Below are positions 59,180 to 64,000 of a DNA stretch of 64,000 nucleotides, piece by piece. The DNA is from Rhizomys pruinosus (Eukaryota > Chordata > Mammalia > Rodentia > Spalacidae): NCBI GenBank assembly GCA_009823505.1, contig VZQC01009601.1, positions 1,315,645 to 1,379,644 of the forward strand. Reading direction: 5' to 3'. Position numbers and translations under genes: made by a program. Position 1 is the first letter of the stretch; each line of letters starts with the position of its first letter. The notes below the pieces were generated by a model. The model searched no databases. It had not been told where the DNA came from and saw nothing but the letters and a program-made list of their open reading frames with translations.

Positions 59180-60549
59180 TGCACCACTCATCAAAGGAGC
59201 TTCTTTTTGGAACAGATGGAGGCTATTACAGAGTCCCACAACTGGTCACACACAGAGAATATATGTCAGAGAGATGCCCAGCTCTAAATGACACATCTAC
59301 AGTGGAACCTCTACACCTAAGGCTCACGGAACATATAACGGGGAGTAAAGAGAATACCAATACATTCTTCAACTCTCACCAATGAAGCTTCCTCATGCAA
59401 TAGAGTGCGATGCACACAGAAGGCCACAACTGGCTAGGTTTTAGAGAACAAGACACTACAGAGTGTGTGTTCCTGGATAGCACTCCTGTATTAAACCTCA
59501 CCCACCCACAGCTTAGGGACCATTGCAGGAGACGGGGTGGATAGATGGTAAGAGCCGGAGGTGGTGGATGAACGTAAGGAAACAGGCTTTCAGGTCACTG
59601 GAAACTTTTTCATATGAACTTGTAACAATGGTTACAGCATACACAAGACCCATTCCAACTCAATCAGACAAAACCCCAGCATAGAATGAGAGAAATGCAC
59701 AGAAGGTCCCAACCCTAGCCTGGGAACTATTGGCAACTGATTACTGTTCAGTGAGGAAGAGTAGATCTTTAATGGAGTGACTCTAGATAGGCTGACTAGA
59801 CTCTAGTGGATGAACTTGCACCAAGGGAAATCTGTGTCCAAACGCCTGACTGGATAGGATGTAACATGTGTGACAGAATACATGAAATCTGTGTCCAAGT
59901 GCCTGACTGGATAGGACGTAACATGTGCGACAGAATGCATGAAATCTGTGTCCAAGTGCCTGACTGGATAGGACGTAACATGTGCGACAGAATGCATGAA
60001 ATCTGTGTCCAAGTGCCTGACTGGATAGGTCGTAACATGTGACAGAATGCATGAAATCTGTGTCCAAGTGCCTGACTGGATAGGACATAACCTGTGTGAC
60101 AGAATGCATGAAATCTGTGTCCAAGTGCCTGACTGGATAGGACATAACCTGTGTGACAGAATGCATGAAATCTGTGTCCAAGTGCCTGACTGGATAGGAC
60201 ATAACCTGTGTGACAGAATGCATGAAATCTGTGTCCAAATGCCTGACTGGATAGGATGTAACATGTGTGACAGAATGCATGAAATCTGTGTCCACATGCC
60301 TGACTGGATAGGATGTAACCTGTGTGACAGAATGCATGAAATCTGTGTCCACATGCCTGACTGGATAGGCCATAACATGTGTGACAGAATGCATGAAATC
60401 TGTGTCCAAGTGCCTGACTGAATAGGACGTAACATGTGTGACAGAATGCATGAAATCTGGTGGGAGGGTAGGGGGGTTGTGGATGGAACAGGGGTCTAAA
60501 TTTGATTAAGATCTGTTATATGAAATGCACAAAAACTCAATAAAATATT
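59180..60549 (+). mobile_element. L1-type 3' region, sense, carrying a minisatellite
   Basis: Sense counterpart of 23390-24090: agccggaggtggtggatgaa, gcatacacaagacccattcc, caaaaccccagcatagaatg and ctattggcaactgattactg. It ends with tatgaaatgcacaaaaactc-aataaaa, the same tail as at 51335-51430. The region 59827-60451 within it is a 57-bp minisatellite that I do not recall from the family consensus. Confidence 0.65.
59827..60451. repeat. 57-bp minisatellite, 11 units
   Basis: Units begin gaaatctgtgtcc at 59827, 59884, 59941, 59998, 60053, 60110, 60167, 60224, 60281, 60338 and 60395. One unit (59998) is 55 bp because of a 2-base loss. The 57-bp period is 19 codons, so the array gives long open frames on both strands (up to 222 codons on the - strand). 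These frames are by-products of the repeat. Confidence 0.98.
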
Positions 60550-60567
60550 CTTCAAAAAGGATAAGTA

Positions 60568-60640
60568 GAGGCTGGAGAGATGGTTCAGTGATAAGAGCAC
60601 TGAATGCTCTTACATAGAAATAAAAATAATAAATATAAAA
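60568..60640 (+). mobile_element. SINE head fragment, sense, internally deleted
   Basis: gaggctggagagatggttca, gtgataagagcactgaatgc, then directly an A-rich tail. It is a tRNA-like SINE head with most of the body missing. Confidence 0.7.
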
Positions 60641-60669
60641 AAAATTAAAGAGGATAGGTAACTTTTATA

Positions 60670-60800
60670 TCTTTAAACATATTTTATTTATTATTTTTAT
60701 TTTATGTGAATGAGTGTATTACCTGCATGTGTGCTAGTGCCTGTGAAGGTCAGAAGAGGGCGTTGGAGCCCCTGGACCTGGAGTTACTGACCTTGTTAGC
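60670..60800 (-). mobile_element. B3-type SINE fragment, antisense
   Basis: tattttatgtgaatgagtgt, attacctgcatgtgtgctag, ggtcagaagagggcgttgg and ctggacctggagttactgac. The tRNA-like end is missing. Confidence 0.75.
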
Positions 60801-63553
60801 TGCCATAAATATATTCCACAAATAAAAGGATAACAAAGCTTTCTAACATTTTTGCAAATATGAATTTATCTGATTCTTGGTTCTATTTCTAGAGTTCTCT
60901 CCTTAACTAATGTTTCACACTTTTATATTTAAGTTAAAGTAAATTGACACTTTCAAGTTGCTTTTTGCAAACTTTGAAGTTGATGTGGGTCGTCCTTCTG
61001 TTCCATGAGGCTTTGCCTTGCTTGGAGTTGAGGGAGAGATGGATAGTGTAACATAAGGAGCCCCCATCAGAGGGAAGAGCACTCAGGAAAAGCCTACTGT
61101 AAGAGGGGGTGGCAGCCGCTCAAGTCTGGGAGGCAGGTGAGGGAGGAGAGAGCCAGCAGTCACAGCCCTAACTTTGAAGAGCCCCGAGTGCCCACCAGAG
61201 CTTTGGGTTCCCCGTGGCTGATGCAGGAGCAGTGGAGTACTTTAAACAGTGTATGCTGAGCAGCATCCCTCAGACAGGAATGTGAAGAGCAGGCTCTCAC
61301 AGCTCTACTGAGTCTGAACAGAGGTAGTGGGGACAGGGGCAGTAAGAGCTGTGGAATCACAGAAAAGTTTAGACCAGTAGGACTTTTGACTTCCCTTGGA
61401 GTCCAGGAAGTAGTAACCAGTTACATGCTGAAAATCATGAGCATGAAGGTGACTAAAGCAGGAAGAAGAGATCTGGTGACAGAATATGCACGTGACGTAG
61501 CACACGGCCAGGTGTTTGCCCTAAGTTTGTTCCTGTTAGAACCAAACTCCTTACCTAAGGTCTGGAAGTGGTTTGGCTGTGACAAGGGGTGTCTCCACCG
61601 AGTGTTCGAAAAGAGCTCCTTCTGGCCCTAAGAAATCCCAAAACAAATCAGGAACAAAAGTAGTAAAATAAGTGGCATCAACCAAATTCAACAATTCGGC
61701 GATTCAACAATCCCAGAAAGTTGAGCATCTCTAATCCAACAATCCCAAACACTTTGAAATCTTGATTTTTCTGGGAATTAATACCACAAGTAGGAAATTC
61801 TGACACTAACCTCATGTGATGGATTACAGTCAAAATGCAGGCTCACTAACATGTTGTAATCCAGTTACTTTTAGGATAGGAAACAAATGAATTTCATCTA
61901 TAGACTATGATCTCATTTCTATGATACCTAACTGTGCACATGAGGACATTCCAAAATCCCAAAATGTCCAAATCAAACACATTGGGTCCCAAGAATTTTG
62001 TGTAAGTGTTGCTCAGCCTGTAGATTTTGTTCTTTTTTGTTTTATTTGTACAGATGTTTGAATTTCAGAAAAAAGGGCACAGGTATTTATCTTTTTGAGG
62101 CTATCACAATATCCTATCAACGGAGTGTGATTTTTTTTTCAAACTTATCACAAATCAATAGGTTTATTTTAAAACTAGACCACAATACCAGTCATCAAAA
62201 TGAAAAAAGAAATAACTCTTATTAAAGTTGCATGATTCTGCATATTTCCGGTCATGTTGGGGTTTGTGTGTGGGCAAGTTGCATCTTGTACCGTTTATTT
62301 CTAAGGCTCATTGGAAAAGTCTTTTAGAACTCTAAACATCTACAATTGACTTGTACTCCAGCATATTCCCCTGGAATCCATTTGTCTGAGAAGCTGAACA
62401 TAGTTCAGGCTATCGGCCGGCTGCAGGATGTACTTGGGGCAGGCCACGTGCTGCTTATCATATCCCGAGCCATGGAGTAGTGATTTGAACCCAGAGCTCA
62501 CATTTTAAAGCTGCGTGCAGCAGCGCCTCCTATATACAAAGAACAAGCAATGGGTGCTGGGAGACACTGTGCAAAGCACGTCTTCATTGTTTGGGGGTCA
62601 GGGAGAGTTGACTTAAGGAGCAGAGAGGACTATATAGCCAAGGTGGTTAGGGTGGACCTTACAATACACAGACACTTGTGAACATGTGGAGGTTGCAGGT
62701 CAGTGTTCACAGACAGCAGCCAAGGGGCAGGAGAGGGCACTGAGTGCATGGGCAGGAAAGGATAATCATTTCACTGGAAAGACTCAGCAGGGGAGTTAAA
62801 TCATTGTCCACGTTGTAGTTAGACACCCCTCAGCTTGAGTTTTATGGGCATATGCACAGATTTAAGCTGCATGGCATCATCTAAGCACATCTGTCATGAC
62901 TCACCTAGGTGCCTTTTGCTTGGCCTAGGTTCTGCTCTGCCTGGATTCTGCATTCCTAGATGGGAGCCCACCTAAGCCCCACTCCTACCATCCAGTTCAG
63001 GCCCCACCCTGCCGAGGCCCCACCCTGACAAGACCTCCCCCTGTTTATACCCCCACAACCATTTAGGCCCTGTCCTGCTTTATTTTCTTCCTCTGGTCTA
63101 GAGGACAGCTGTACTTCACACATAAGTTATTTTCTCTCTCAGTCTCAAAAGGATCTCAGAACCCATCATCGCACTGAGCAGACTTTCCTCCTTAGAGAAT
63201 ACAGAAAAAGTTATAATGTATATTTTCTAATCTTTCCCTGTGCTAGTTTTGATATCAGATATTGAAAATAAAATTTTCTTGGGTGAAGGTTTCACAACCA
63301 CTAGGTTGAAAGATCCCCCCCCCCGGCTTGTCTTGTCAGCAGCCCTGAGTGACAGCCCATCACAGTAGCTGTGGTCCCCACAGTGCTGAGTATGAAGGCA
63401 CGACGAGAGCTCATATGCAGGGTTTCTTTCAAGAAATGATAGCATGTAGCACATAAATAAAAGGGATTTCTATCAGCATAAAATGAAAAATTTGAATGAA
63501 AACCTGATTTGTGACATGATTTGCATATTATATGATAGTTGAAATAAACAATT

Positions 63554-63640
63554 ATGGCTGGAGATGTAGCTCAGTGATAGGCGCTTGCTCACTGTGTGGG
63601 AGGCCCTGGGTTCTAGCCCCTGTACTGAAAAAGAAATAAT
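63554..63640 (+). mobile_element. ID-like SINE, sense
   Basis: atggctggagatgtagctca, gtgataggcgcttgctcact, a ggccctgggttctagcccc B-box block and an A-rich tail. This is the layout of rodent ID/BC1-related SINEs derived from tRNA-Ala. It is slightly decayed. Confidence 0.8.
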
Positions 63641-63927
63641 GAAGAAATGGAACACATAATTCAAGGTTGAAGTCCTTGAAGTGATGTTCTCAATTATGTA
63701 AATTACATTCATATGAGAAATAGATTTTCATATGTATTGCAACAAGTCCCATCACCAAAGAGCAAACCTCACTAACTGGGGGCTGTGTGTAAAGGTGAGA
63801 AGCATCTGAGCTGCCACAGTAACTTCTGCAATAAAGTTTTATAGTGTGGCATGTCATGTTTGTTGAGGAGTGGACAGCATTTTCTGTTTGGCACTAGGCA
63901 AGAAGTGATTAAACACAGCAATTCCTA

Positions 63928-64000
63928 TGGTAACTGTCTCCCTTCCTGTTCCTATGGTAGCTGTCTCCCCTTCCTGTTCCTATGGTAACTGTCTCCCTTC
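63928..64000. repeat. About 28-bp tandem repeat, cut by the window end
   Basis: ttcctatggtaactgtctcc recurs three times with a cctg spacer (units near 63923, 63950 and 63978). The array continues beyond the window. Confidence 0.9.

Larger units (their letters stand above)
53109..64000 (-). other. SGCG: SGCG intron (partial), repeat-rich
   Basis: No further SGCG exon is recognised, so the rest of the window is taken as the next intron. Listed elements are SINEs, three minisatellites, an L1 3' end, an L1-type 3' region and three copies of a DNA-transposon-like rodent repeat. 54100-54737, 54891-55077 and 60801-63553 show no gene or clear repeat. Confidence 0.7.

Noticed and set aside
59783..60451. 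222-codon and 210-codon - strand frames and a 124-codon + frame
   Set aside because: All come from the 57-bp minisatellite, whose period is 19 codons. There is no start context, domain or non-repeat coding sequence.
59827..60451. Possible CRISPR-like array
   Set aside because: Whole 57-bp units repeat end to end with no unique spacers, and the setting is a rodent intron.
63554..63640. Functional tRNA gene
   Set aside because: It has tRNA-like A and B boxes but continues into an A-rich tail and matches the ID SINE layout; no complete cloverleaf.

Overview
This is a stretch of rodent nuclear DNA. It is dense with rodent-specific SINEs (B1, B2/B3-like, B4-like and one ID-like element), LINE-1 fragments and old LTR sequence. 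It holds parts of two vertebrate genes that point toward each other. On the + strand are the last four coding exons of SACS (sacsin), including the single giant terminal exon of about 11.6 kb of coding sequence. On the - strand are the last two coding exons of SGCG (gamma-sarcoglycan). This pairing is the known SACS/SGCG neighbourhood of mammals. I did not fix the species. Most B2-type SINEs carry an 18-bp internal duplication that I do not recall from standard mouse or rat B2, so another muroid rodent is plausible.

Layout. 1-7.8 kb: a decayed antisense LTR element (LTR-like copies near 200-460 and 7470-7769) whose interior is interrupted by an antisense, internally deleted LINE-1. 7.8-13.4 kb: SACS intron with SINEs, a near-identical 240-bp duplication and LTR-like sequence. 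13.4-18.7 kb: three SACS exons (13406-13552, 16052-17531, 18562-18653). 18.7-32.8 kb: a 14-kb intron holding most of the SINEs. 32793-44350: the giant SACS exon, followed by its 3'UTR to about 45.88 kb. 45.9-49.9 kb: the gap between the convergent 3' ends, holding a B4-like SINE and a downstream duplicate of the end of the SGCG 3'UTR. 49.9-53.1 kb: SGCG 3'UTR, last exon (50538-50711), intron and exon 52985-53108. 53.1-64 kb: probably the next SGCG intron, carrying three minisatellites (periods 40, 57 and about 28 bp), repeats and an L1 3' end.

Function. Sacsin is a very large cytosolic co-chaperone-like protein whose loss causes the ataxia ARSACS. Gamma-sarcoglycan is a single-pass membrane glycoprotein of the muscle dystrophin complex, mutated in limb-girdle muscular dystrophy. 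The two genes are neighbours but have no evident joint function. The coding exons here are open, have canonical splice sites and look functional. The SACS exons upstream of 13406 (N-terminal ubiquitin-like domain and start) and the SGCG exons beyond 53108 are not visible in this window.

I found no wholly new biological system. The items most worth checking are the tandem splice acceptors at the first SACS exon, the duplicated SGCG 3'UTR end, an in-frame 42-bp repeat beside an SGCG splice donor, the 57-bp minisatellite inside an L1-type 3' region, and the 240-bp duplication whose polarity can be read from SINE target-site duplications.
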